Source: an uncultured Bacilli bacterium
GTDB taxonomy: Bacteria; Bacillota_I; Bacilli_A; RF39; UBA660
Reading direction: 5' to 3'
Assembly: GCA_944350415.1 (NCBI GenBank)
Contig: CALVOY010000015.1
Span: 1-43,321, forward strand
Length of the DNA stretch: 43,321 nt
A program made the translations under genes and the position numbers. Below, in pieces: positions 25,398 through 34,008 of this stretch (position 1 is its first letter; the number at the start of each line of letters is the position of its first letter). The notes below the pieces were generated by a model that saw only the letters and a list, made by a program, of their open reading frames with translations, did not search any database and was not told the origin of the DNA.

Positions 25398-25535
25398 CTA
25401 ATTACATTTTAAAGGTCTAGCAATTCCATCTAAAACACCTACAATGAATACAACCGCTGAAACTATCCCAGCAATTCCCCAAAAACCAATCCCACCATTG
25501 ATGGTTTCTAATTCTTTTTCTCCTAATTTCTTCAT
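25398..25535 (-). CDS. Double-glycine leader peptide, candidate bacteriocin peptide A
   Basis: A 45-residue frame with a strong site (AAAAGGAGGTATTGG). The leader MKKLGEKELETINGG is a textbook double-glycine leader: L at -12, E at -8, L at -7, I at -4, Gly-Gly at -2/-1. The predicted 30-residue mature part starts IGFWGIAG, is strongly hydrophobic and Gly-rich in the middle, and ends IARPLKCN with one Cys next to the last residue. Its ATG overlaps the stop of the accessory gene in an ATGA. Together with peptide B it makes a candidate two-peptide class II bacteriocin. Confidence 0.85.
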   Translation of the reverse strand: MKKLGEKELETINGGIGFWGIAGIVSAVVFIVGVLDGIARPLKCN

Positions 25536-25963
25536 CCAATACCTCCTTTTATAAATTCAATTAACATTTGAAATATAGTTTTATTACTTTTTAAAAAGTA
25601 ACAATCGGTTGCAATAGCATCTGTTTTGTAGTTATAGGGGTTAATATAAATTACTTGGTAAATATTACCATCGATATTTGAATAATCAGAGCTAATACTT
25701 TCGATTTGGTATTCATATCTTTCATTTTGAATATAAAGATAGGAATTTGCTTCTATATCTGGTATTTTTTTACTATCTACCATGAATAAAAAGCGATCAT
25801 CTTCTTTTATTAAAATATATTTCTCATATGTTTGAAAATTGAACTTACACAATACTATAAATATCACTATTATGAATACAATAAGAAATATCATTCGTCC
25901 CCAACCTATTCGAATTTCTTTCTCTATCAATTGATAGTCCTGAATTGTCCAATTATTCTTCAT
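25532..25963 (-). CDS. Small single-pass membrane protein, probable exporter accessory
   Basis: A 143-residue protein: a 22-residue cytoplasmic start, one strong membrane helix (about residues 23-41, FLIVFIIVIFIVL), then an outside domain of about 100 residues with beta-strand character (RFLFMVDSKKIPDIEANSYL, YEYQIESISSDY). The place and topology fit a shortened relative of the HlyD/LcnD-type accessory proteins that partner peptidase-containing exporters, but it lacks their long coiled coil. It overlaps the exporter gene by 11 bp and peptide A by 4 bp, so all are coupled. The function is inferred. Confidence 0.65.
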   Translation of the reverse strand: MKNNWTIQDYQLIEKEIRIGWGRMIFLIVFIIVIFIVLCKFNFQTYEKYILIKEDDRFLFMVDSKKIPDIEANSYLYIQNERYEYQIESISSDYSNIDGNIYQVIYINPYNYKTDAIATDCYFLKSNKTIFQMLIEFIKGGIG

Positions 25964-28037
25964 AACTTACTCCCCTATCAATACGATACTTTTTTTGAAA
26001 TAAATCTTGGTTATGGAATCGATGTGAAATCACAATAAATGTCTTATCTTTGTAAAAATAAAGTAAATTTTTCAAAATTTGTCTCTCTGTTTTAATATCT
26101 ACTTCATTTAAAGATTCATCTAATATATAAATCTGTGCATCTTTTAACAGTGCCCTTGCTAATATAATTCTCTGTCTTTGGCCACCACTAAGGTTAAAGC
26201 CATCTTCTTCTAACAACTGATCATAAGCCAAAATATCATTATTTGCGAATTCATCAATCATACAACATCGAGCAATGTTCAAAAAATCATTATAATCTAC
26301 TTGCTTGTCCAGTACGATGTTTTGATATATAGAATCTGTAAACAAAGTTTCCTGTTGAGAAATGTAACAAATTTCTTTTCTAATACAATTTAATGAATAA
26401 TGAGAAATATCATTTCCATCGTAAAAAAGCATTCTATTTTTAATTTCTAACTGCTTTGCCAAAATCTTTGCTAAAGTGCTTTTTCCACTACCACTTTTTC
26501 CATATATTAAAACCTTATCGCCAGGATTAATCTTTAAATTAATATCCCTAAGAAAAAGATCTTTTCCATTATAGGAGTATTTTAAATGACAACTTTCTAT
26601 TTTACCTAACAGTTTTCTATTTATTTTCATATGATCCAACTTTAAATTTTCTGTTTCCACTTCATAAAGTTCTCGAATTCTAGCAAAAGAAATTTTAGCT
26701 TCTTTCCAAGATAAATCTAAATCTATGATATTTTTAATTGGATCTAGTAAATAACTCATCAAAGTAATAAAAGTAATTAAAACAGAGATATCGATTTCTT
26801 TATGTAATACTAAAAAACTTCCAAAAATCATAATAAAGAAGATTCCGAATTGATCAATCAAATTTTTAAAAAACTGTTCTAAAATAAATAGATAGTTATA
26901 AGAAAGACTATTTTGATTATACTTACAATATTTTAATAAAAAGTTTCTTTCCGTAAATTCTTGAATGTTTTGATTTTTAATGGTTTCTATACCGCCAATT
27001 GTTTCTACTAAAAAAGAATTTAGTTGTGCAGCTTTTTCTTTGCTTTTAAAAATTCTTTTTTCTAACAATGGTCTAAATAAAAACATTATCAATACGAGCA
27101 AAACAATACTAATAACCAGTAGCAAAGTTAATTTCATATTCAAGTAGAATAAAGTCCAAAATGTAAAAAGTGCTAATACAACATCCATGAATACAGTAAC
27201 TAATAATTTGCTGATGACATTTCTAATGCTAGATAAATCTTCCATCCTAGCTATGATTTCTCCAGTAGTCCTATTCTTATAATAGAGATATGGGAGAGAT
27301 AAAATATGATGATATACATTGACAAACAAAGACTTATCCAATTGATGATTGATATGATTGATTAGAACATTACGATAATAATTACTACTTTCTTTTATAA
27401 AAATAATATTTGCAAAAATCAAAGCAATTGGTAATAAGTTGCTAATCGTTTGATAGGAAATCACATACTCCATTAATATCTTAAATTGAAAAGAAAATAA
27501 TATATTAAAAATAGTAAAGATGAAAGACAGAAAGAATAAAAAAAGTAACTTTTTTCGTTTAGAAACGATAAACTCTAATAAAAAACTTTTCAATATCTTG
27601 TTTTGCTTTACATACATAATTTTCTTCTGTGGTTTTAAAAAGATAAATTGTTCAGTTGATATATTTTGAAACTCTTGAAAAGATACCTTTTGTAATCCTT
27701 TTTTGGCAGGATCTGCAATCACTAATATCTTCTTGCGAAAGTTAATTTCATAAATCACCACAAAATGTTGGTAACTCTTTTTTATGGTTACATGCGCAAT
27801 ACAAGGTAAAAACTCCTTTTCAATGGATTGAAAATTTCCTCTTACTCCATAACCTGAAAAGCCTAAAATTTTAGCTCCCTCAATTAAAGAATAAGCACTT
27901 ACACCTTCTTTGGTTGTATTCGTAATATTTCTTAAATACTCCTTTGACACTCCTCCACCATAATATCTCACAAGCATTAATAAACAACATACACCACAAT
28001 CTTTTAAGTCTAATTGTTTTTCAAATGGATACTTCAT
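25953..28037 (-). CDS. Peptidase-containing ABC exporter (C39-TMD-NBD)
   Basis: This protein cuts double-glycine leaders and exports the peptide. The 694 residues are: C39 peptidase (1-130) with Gln8, Cys14 in DCGVCC, His91 in YQHFVVIYE and Asp109 in IADPAKKG, the full catalytic set; a membrane domain with about six helices (160-430), including the EIIARMEDLSSIRNV coupling segment; and a nucleotide-binding domain with Walker A YGKSGSGKST (about 513), signature LSGGQRQR (about 615), Walker B IYILDES and switch VISHR. ATG 28037 follows GGGAGGTGAATTT; the frame from 28052 overlaps that site. It is the first gene of the operon whose substrates are the two leader peptides. Confidence 0.95.
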   Translation of the reverse strand: MKYPFEKQLDLKDCGVCCLLMLVRYYGGGVSKEYLRNITNTTKEGVSAYSLIEGAKILGFSGYGVRGNFQSIEKEFLPCIAHVTIKKSYQHFVVIYEINFRKKILVIADPAKKGLQKVSFQEFQNISTEQFIFLKPQKKIMYVKQNKILKSFLLEFIVSKRKKLLFLFFLSFIFTIFNILFSFQFKILMEYVISYQTISNLLPIALIFANIIFIKESSNYYRNVLINHINHQLDKSLFVNVYHHILSLPYLYYKNRTTGEIIARMEDLSSIRNVISKLLVTVFMDVVLALFTFWTLFYLNMKLTLLLVISIVLLVLIMFLFRPLLEKRIFKSKEKAAQLNSFLVETIGGIETIKNQNIQEFTERNFLLKYCKYNQNSLSYNYLFILEQFFKNLIDQFGIFFIMIFGSFLVLHKEIDISVLITFITLMSYLLDPIKNIIDLDLSWKEAKISFARIRELYEVETENLKLDHMKINRKLLGKIESCHLKYSYNGKDLFLRDINLKINPGDKVLIYGKSGSGKSTLAKILAKQLEIKNRMLFYDGNDISHYSLNCIRKEICYISQQETLFTDSIYQNIVLDKQVDYNDFLNIARCCMIDEFANNDILAYDQLLEEDGFNLSGGQRQRIILARALLKDAQIYILDESLNEVDIKTERQILKNLLYFYKDKTFIVISHRFHNQDLFQKKYRIDRGVSYEE

Positions 28038-28084
28038 AAATTCACCTCCCAATAGTATTATTTAAAAAACTTAGAAAAAGACTT

Positions 28085-28110
28085 AAAAAAAGTAGCTCAA
28101 ACTACTTTTT
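28085..28110 (-). terminator. Terminator-like hairpin before the bacteriocin operon
   Basis: On the minus strand AAAAAGTAG and CTACTTTTT (9 bp, 6-nt loop) followed by T, 48 bp before the exporter ATG. As no good promoter is seen between it and the gene, it may act as an attenuator as well as a boundary. Confidence 0.7.
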
Positions 28111-28191
28111 CTTTATAATTAAAACTATTAAAATTAATTTAACGAGTTCATCAAGAATATAATTTAATAACAAAATGTAGAACAATATCAT
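28102..28191 (-). CDS. Possible 29-residue hydrophobic peptide ORF
   Basis: A minus-strand frame from ATG 28191 to TAG 28102: starts MILFYILLLNYILDEL, continues hydrophobic and ends IIKKK. It closes inside the terminator-like hairpin. Shape (one membrane helix, lysine tail, own terminator) recalls type I toxin peptides or leader peptides. Against it, the ribosome-binding site is poor (TTTAAG) and such frames arise by chance in AT-rich DNA. Confidence 0.25.
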   Translation of the reverse strand: MILFYILLLNYILDELVKLILIVLIIKKK

Positions 28192-28230
28192 CTTAAATCA
28201 GAATAGTATTACCTAGATTTTGTTATTAAA
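28163..28230. repeat. Inverted repeat upstream of the bacteriocin operon
   Basis: TTTAATAACAAAAT (28163-28176) is repeated exactly in inverse at 28217-28230; after one mismatch three more bases pair, giving 17 of 18 pairs around a 32-bp centre. The left arm falls between a possible minus-strand -35 (TTGTTC, 28185-28180) and -10 (TTATAT, 28162-28157). The 300 bp between the exporter and addA hold this repeat, two hairpin terminators and the doubtful short ORF, and nothing else I can name. Confidence 0.75.
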
Positions 28231-28263
28231 CTACACTAATGTTTTCACCCTCAAATTCGCACG

Positions 28264-28305
28264 AAAAAATGACATTCTCAGGCTGTACTTCAAATGTCAT
28301 TTTTT
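28264..28305. terminator. Terminator after addA
   Basis: A 13-bp perfect stem (AAAAAATGACATT / AATGTCATTTTTT) with a 16-nt loop; T-rich on both strands. It closes the addB-addA transcript and insulates the bacteriocin island. Confidence 0.8.
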
Positions 28306-28352
28306 ATGCCCTTATACTTATATCTCTTTTTTATTTGAGAACTTTATTATAA

Positions 28353-31300
28353 CTATCTAGTTTTACCAGAACGCATATCAACAATTTCATCTATTTGCTT
28401 CCATTTCTGATCCATAATAGAATACAAATAAATATATGATTTCTTTTTTGTCTTCTGTTCGATATACTTTTGATACCCTTTTAACTGTTCTAAATATTCT
28501 AAATCTTCAATATATTTTAGCTTATAATCAATAATATCTATATGTGTCTCATATTCTAGCATTAAATCAATAATCCCATGTTTTTCTTGATGGCTATCAT
28601 CTATCATATAAAATTCATATTCTTTTAGAACATTGGCCTCTTGAATATTAGATAAAAAAGGTTGTTCCAAAAAAGAAAGAATCAATTTCTTTTCAAATGA
28701 AGAAATATCTAGGGACTCTACCTGAGGGTTTTTAAAGTCAATCATTTCCAATAATTCATGAATCCGTATTCCAAAACTCATATTATCTTTTTGTTCTTTA
28801 GTTAATAAGCTATGAGTAGATTTAGAAAAATGAGTTTTTTCTACCAAAATTTCTTTATCATGTGAATACTCGGAAACATTAAAAAAAACAGGATCTATTT
28901 TCTCAAAAACTTTATCAGTATTCAAAATTTTATAATCTTGAGATAGTGGCACCTGATCTAAAGAAACAGGAAGGATGTAAGGTTCCAGAATTTCATAAAT
29001 ACTCTTTAAAATATCTAGAAAAGAACGATATTGTTCTCTTTCTGAACTACTAACAAAACCATCATTCAAATAACTTTCTTGTTCTTCTAAATTAGCAACC
29101 ACAATCATCTGTTCCTTACACCTAGTTAGTGCTACATAAAACAAACGTATCTTTTCACTAATTTCTTCTTTCATATATTTCTTTTTTAATAATAATTTAT
29201 AAAATGTATCTTGATACCCATTTTGAAAACTAGGAATCACAATCCCATACTCTGAATCAAATAAGACTTTTTCTTTTAAATCACTAATATTAAAAGAAAG
29301 AGATAATCCACTATAATAACAAATAGGATACTCTAACCCCTTCGACTTATGAATCGTCATAATTTGACAACTATTCTTATCCATAATAGAAACTGGTATT
29401 TTAATTGCTTTCCCACTATCTATAATATAATCTAAATAGACAATAAATCGATGATAATCATAACCTAGTTCTTGTAAATTACTAGCTAAATCTAAAAAAT
29501 ACTCTAAAACAGATATTCCCATTTGAACATTACCAAAAGTAATCAACTTTTTAGAAAATTCAAATTCTTCTATAATAATCGAAATAAGATTAGAAAGATT
29601 CATAGTAGATATCATATTCACTATTTTTTGAATTTTTTGAATAATCTCTGTTTCAAAATACAATTGCTTTTGAACAATATGAAATATTTCTTGATCGGGA
29701 TAGGAATATAAATAACTTCTGGCAATGCTCACAAAACAATACTGAAAACGATTTCCAAAATCTTTGGCTTCTAAACACTCTATTAATTTTAAAATATTAC
29801 GAATTAAATAAACTTCATTCTGATCCATAATATTTTCATCTCGTAAAATAGTTAACGGAATATTCATATACTCAAATATCTTTTTATATAGTGTGAATTT
29901 GCTACTTCGATCCATTAGAATAACAAAATCACTATATTGAATATCTCGTAAAACACCTGTATCTTTATCAAACACCTGATATTTTTCTTTTATTTTTTTC
30001 TGAATATCAGAAGCAATCGTAAAAGCTTCTATTTCATCTTTGGTATATTTTTTATAAATAGAATCTTTTTCGATTGAATAGTTTAGAATACGAATATTAT
30101 AGTCTTGCGTCGTAAGGCCTTCTTGAAGATAAGCATGATTGCCAAAAACCATTCGATGACTAGCTTGATAATCTGCTCCACCAAAGTCATCATCCATAAT
30201 AGCATCAAAAAAAATATTAATATTATCTAACACTTCTTTTCGACTACGGAAATTTTTATTTAAATCTATTTTAATTCCGCCCACTTTTTTAGAATAAAGA
30301 TCATATTTTTGCTTAAAAATCAAAGGATTTGCATTTCGAAAGCGATAAATAGACTGCTTAATATCCCCAACCATATAAGTATTATGATTCTCAATAAGAT
30401 GAATAAATTGTTCCTGTAAATCAGAAGTATCTTGATACTCATCAATCATAATTTCCTTAAAATAATTTTTTAATTCCGCACGAATATCGGGATATTGAAC
30501 TACCAAATCAATGGCTAATTTGGAAATATCTACAAATTCAAAAGCATTCATTTCATTTTTATAATGCCAAATTTGATCCTCTAGCTTTTGTATCAGTTCT
30601 ATAATAATTTGAATATCATTCTTAGTAGAACAGTAATCCTTGATCATCTCATCTCTATTTTCAAATAAACACATACTAGATAATTCTTCTAAATATTGTT
30701 TGATTCTTTCTTTATTTTTCTTTAACTGATTATCACTATTTTTAGGAAGTCTTGGTAATTTAATATCCAAACTACACTTTATATCTTCATAGCATTCTGC
30801 ATGGAATAAAGGGGCTAGCACTTCTAGAAACTGATAATAGCTATCTCCATCTAAAGCAAGTTCTAAATCTTTTAAAACAGAAGCTATTTCTTGAATTACA
30901 TTCTTTAAAAGCCTCTCATATTCTATAATTCCTTGATCGATTCTCTTAGGATCAAAATATACTTCTAAATAAGAAGTAAGGTAATCTTTTTTATCATATT
31001 TTAAATCCAACTTATCATTAATTGCTAAAATATATTGTTTGATTTCTTTATCATCACGTAGAGAAAAATTAGTAATTAGATTTAAAAAAGCCGGATCTTG
31101 TTGTTGATAATACTCATCAAAAAGCTTATCTAGCATTTCTTCTTTAACCAAGGAAATGGCATGTTCATCGATAATAGAAACATTTTCTTTTAAGTTCATT
31201 CGATCATGATATTTTTTCACAATCGATAATGCAAACGAATCAAAGGTAGTAATATAGGTTTTATCAATTCGATTGACTTGTTCCGTGAATCCATTCTTAG

Positions 31301-31514
31301 CTATTTTATCCCGAATACGGATCATCATTTCATAAGCCGCAGCTTTGGTGAAAGTAAGAATTAGAATTTCATCGATATTAACGCCTTCCTGCACTTTTCT
31401 TAAGGCTCGTTCTGATAAAACGGCTGTTTTTCCACTACCTGCTCCTGCACTTACTAAAATATTAGTTCCCTCTTGTTCAATCGCCTGCGTTTGTTCAGCT
31501 GTCCATTTTGGCAT
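28353..31514 (-). CDS. addA: AddA (RexA) helicase-nuclease subunit
   Basis: AddA with AddB processes double-strand ends to load RecA. The 1053-residue product (shorter than the about 1230 of B. subtilis) is a UvrD-type helicase: Walker A AGAGSGKT (23-30), DEYQDTSDLQEQ (Walker B), VGDIKQSIYRFRNA, NFRS, MTIHKSKGLEYP and YVALTRCKEQ. The C-terminal nuclease domain shows IHELLEMIDF, IIDLML and IDIIDYKL, the RecB-family motif with the D-x-K core. ATG 31514 follows GGAGGTGAGGAG; overlap with addB is 20 bp. Confidence 0.96.
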   Translation of the reverse strand: MPKWTAEQTQAIEQEGTNILVSAGAGSGKTAVLSERALRKVQEGVNIDEILILTFTKAAAYEMMIRIRDKIAKNGFTEQVNRIDKTYITTFDSFALSIVKKYHDRMNLKENVSIIDEHAISLVKEEMLDKLFDEYYQQQDPAFLNLITNFSLRDDKEIKQYILAINDKLDLKYDKKDYLTSYLEVYFDPKRIDQGIIEYERLLKNVIQEIASVLKDLELALDGDSYYQFLEVLAPLFHAECYEDIKCSLDIKLPRLPKNSDNQLKKNKERIKQYLEELSSMCLFENRDEMIKDYCSTKNDIQIIIELIQKLEDQIWHYKNEMNAFEFVDISKLAIDLVVQYPDIRAELKNYFKEIMIDEYQDTSDLQEQFIHLIENHNTYMVGDIKQSIYRFRNANPLIFKQKYDLYSKKVGGIKIDLNKNFRSRKEVLDNINIFFDAIMDDDFGGADYQASHRMVFGNHAYLQEGLTTQDYNIRILNYSIEKDSIYKKYTKDEIEAFTIASDIQKKIKEKYQVFDKDTGVLRDIQYSDFVILMDRSSKFTLYKKIFEYMNIPLTILRDENIMDQNEVYLIRNILKLIECLEAKDFGNRFQYCFVSIARSYLYSYPDQEIFHIVQKQLYFETEIIQKIQKIVNMISTMNLSNLISIIIEEFEFSKKLITFGNVQMGISVLEYFLDLASNLQELGYDYHRFIVYLDYIIDSGKAIKIPVSIMDKNSCQIMTIHKSKGLEYPICYYSGLSLSFNISDLKEKVLFDSEYGIVIPSFQNGYQDTFYKLLLKKKYMKEEISEKIRLFYVALTRCKEQMIVVANLEEQESYLNDGFVSSSEREQYRSFLDILKSIYEILEPYILPVSLDQVPLSQDYKILNTDKVFEKIDPVFFNVSEYSHDKEILVEKTHFSKSTHSLLTKEQKDNMSFGIRIHELLEMIDFKNPQVESLDISSFEKKLILSFLEQPFLSNIQEANVLKEYEFYMIDDSHQEKHGIIDLMLEYETHIDIIDYKLKYIEDLEYLEQLKGYQKYIEQKTKKKSYIYLYSIMDQKWKQIDEIVDMRSGKTR

Positions 31515-33888
31515 TCTCCTCACCTCCTAGAAAATCTAAATTACGATGTTTTTCTAATTCGATATAATCTTTCTCTGTTTTGTAACAAAGATCACGATAA
31601 CTACAAAATTCACAACCTACTATATCCTTATCTATTCTTTTAGGATTGATGGAAAATTCTCCATTCAAAATACTTTCTACTGCTTCCTGTATCTTTTTGG
31701 ATACTAAATAATCCATACTTTCTATCTGTTTTGGATTTAATACCTTGGAATATGCATAAAATCCCTCTTTCTTCTTTTTAAGACCGCTAATTAGTTTACT
31801 ATCTTCATAAGTAATATCTAATTTTTCTAATAGTTCTTCTTGATCTATAGAATAACCAACCAATTTCAATGCATTTTCCTTCAATTCCTCGATACTTTTA
31901 CCTGGTACTTTCTTCATTTCTTTATTAATAATCTTTTGTAAATAAAATCCTACTACTTCTACATTAGGAAATAAATTACTCCTTTTAATAAAATATAAAT
32001 AAATAGGAAGTTGCATTCCAATTCCATAAATAATATTATTTAAATTAGAAGGTAAGTTTCCTGTTTTATAATCAATGATACTCACCAAAGTTTGATCCGG
32101 TTCTTTTAAATAGCTAATTTTATCTACAATCCCAACAAAATGAACCGGAAATTTTTGTGTATTTTCTATTGGAACTGTAAATTTTTTCTCATATAGAAAT
32201 TGATTGAATTGACTATAAGTTTTCTGCTTACGAATAATATCAATATCATACTGTAATTCCTGCTTTAACTTTTCTAATAAGACCATCTGTTTAAGAGAAA
32301 ATTCATATTTACGGATCTCCTGATCCCACTCTTTATCCAATTCAAAATCATCATCAAAAGATTTAGAAAGAATATAATGAAAAATAGTTCCAATATTTCT
32401 ATAAAATTCATCGCCAGTTTCTTCCTTTATCTTTAAAATATTACTGATATAATAACGAAAAGCACAACGATAATATTCATCAATAGTCGAATAAGATAAG
32501 GTAAAAGGATTCTTGAAACTAGCTATTAACTCTGGATGATCTAATTTCGTAAATTGATTTTTATAAGTTCTATATTCTAAATCCGGATAATTAGAACCTA
32601 GCATGTTCATTGTTTTATCTATTATTCCGTATTTATAAAATTGATCATATTGATTCGCAAGAACCATTTGATTATAAAAATGAGAAATTTGAAAAGAAAT
32701 AGATGGATTTTGAACAACAGAATATCCTTCTTCTGAAATTAAAATACTTGGATTATAAATATCAAAAGCAGTTTTTAATTTGTAAGTAATCATAAAAGAA
32801 AATGGTTGGTTCAAATAATTTTTTAAAGTTTTCATGCTATGAATATTCTTTTGATTACTATCCCATAAATCTAGTTCTTGCTTCATGGCATCCGATAAGA
32901 ATTCTATATCTTTATAAAGATGCGGATAATTTTCTTTATTAAAACCCATTACATAAACATAATCTTGTGAAGAAATTTGATTCCAATCGCATATACTAAC
33001 ACAATTTATTTTAGATGGAGTTGGTAAATTGGTATTCTTTAAGTCATATTCGATCATAGGATAAAGATTTTTTGATTCTTCTTCTAAGTCCACATAATGA
33101 TTTAAAATAGTTATAATTTGATTCAGTAAATCAGAATCCAATTCATCATGAAGATAGCTTTCTATAATATCAGAAAAACTAAGATTAGCCTTTATCTTAT
33201 TTAATAAATCTTTTCCTACTTCAATGCTATATAATGAAGTTTTACTTTCTAAATCCAAAGGAATATGACACCAAGAAAAAATCCTTTTCATAGGAAAGAA
33301 ATACTCATCGCTAGGAGTAATGATTTTAATATTTTGAATAGGAATACCTTGATCCAGCTTTTCCTTTATATGATGACAGACATAAGCAATTTCTTCATCT
33401 ATATAAGGAAATTCATAAACGGTATGCTTCTGAGGAGTAGTATGAATGCTAACTTTAACATAATTAGGAAAAGAAGAAAATATTTTTTCATAGAAAGGAT
33501 CTAAAAAATCATATCCATAAAGAATAATATTTGTATGTTTTAAATAGTTATGAAAAGCCGGATGGTGAATAAGTAGTTTTTGTTCCAACAACTCTGTTTT
33601 CAACGCTTTTAACTCGTTTAATTTAGGATTTTGATATTCCTTGTCTTCTATAAAATACATAGAATTTAAATATTCTATAATGATTTCGTATTTTAAATGT
33701 AATTTTTTCATAAGATAAAGAATGGTTTTCTTATCATAAGAAAACAAATAATTTTCTAGAAAGGTATGCACATCCATTATTTTATAAGAAATAAGTTCTG
33801 AAATACTATTTATTTCTGTAATCACATTTTTCTGTAAAGAATGAGGACAAATAATTAAATTATTATCTTTTAAGTATGCTGCTATCAT
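31495..33888 (-). CDS. addB: AddB (RexB-like) helicase/nuclease subunit, short form
   Basis: The partner of AddA. The 797 residues are well below the about 1160 of B. subtilis AddB, and the N-terminus (MIAAYLKDNNLIICPHSLQKN) has no Walker A loop, unlike B. subtilis AddB. The C-terminal nuclease with its iron-sulphur site is intact: first Cys in YYRCAFRYY (about 475), then IIDYKTG, and GCEFCSYRDLC near 757, giving C...C-x2-C-x5-C. The short helicase-like region may no longer bind nucleotide. ATG 33888 follows TTGGTGATAAT. It overlaps addA by 20 bp. Confidence 0.9.
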   Translation of the reverse strand: MIAAYLKDNNLIICPHSLQKNVITEINSISELISYKIMDVHTFLENYLFSYDKKTILYLMKKLHLKYEIIIEYLNSMYFIEDKEYQNPKLNELKALKTELLEQKLLIHHPAFHNYLKHTNIILYGYDFLDPFYEKIFSSFPNYVKVSIHTTPQKHTVYEFPYIDEEIAYVCHHIKEKLDQGIPIQNIKIITPSDEYFFPMKRIFSWCHIPLDLESKTSLYSIEVGKDLLNKIKANLSFSDIIESYLHDELDSDLLNQIITILNHYVDLEEESKNLYPMIEYDLKNTNLPTPSKINCVSICDWNQISSQDYVYVMGFNKENYPHLYKDIEFLSDAMKQELDLWDSNQKNIHSMKTLKNYLNQPFSFMITYKLKTAFDIYNPSILISEEGYSVVQNPSISFQISHFYNQMVLANQYDQFYKYGIIDKTMNMLGSNYPDLEYRTYKNQFTKLDHPELIASFKNPFTLSYSTIDEYYRCAFRYYISNILKIKEETGDEFYRNIGTIFHYILSKSFDDDFELDKEWDQEIRKYEFSLKQMVLLEKLKQELQYDIDIIRKQKTYSQFNQFLYEKKFTVPIENTQKFPVHFVGIVDKISYLKEPDQTLVSIIDYKTGNLPSNLNNIIYGIGMQLPIYLYFIKRSNLFPNVEVVGFYLQKIINKEMKKVPGKSIEELKENALKLVGYSIDQEELLEKLDITYEDSKLISGLKKKKEGFYAYSKVLNPKQIESMDYLVSKKIQEAVESILNGEFSINPKRIDKDIVGCEFCSYRDLCYKTEKDYIELEKHRNLDFLGGEENAKMDS

Positions 33889-33955
33889 ATTATCACCAAC
33901 TATATAATTTCTGTTTTTATTATATCAAAAGAATAAAAAAAAAACCACAAAGTAG

Positions 33956-33990
33956 TAAAACAAAAGAACATACCTTAAGTATGTTCTTTT
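33956..33990 (-). terminator. Terminator of the TasA-like gene
   Basis: A perfect 12-bp stem (AAAAGAACATAC / GTATGTTCTTTT) with a 5-nt loop and T-rich sequence on the minus strand. Confidence 0.75.
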
Positions 33991-34008
33991 GATTCAGTAA
34001 TCCATTAA

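Noticed and set aside
28163..28230. MITE (small transposon remnant) as the reading of the inverted repeat
   Set aside because: No target-site duplication is evident on both sides and only one copy is in the window; cannot be decided here.
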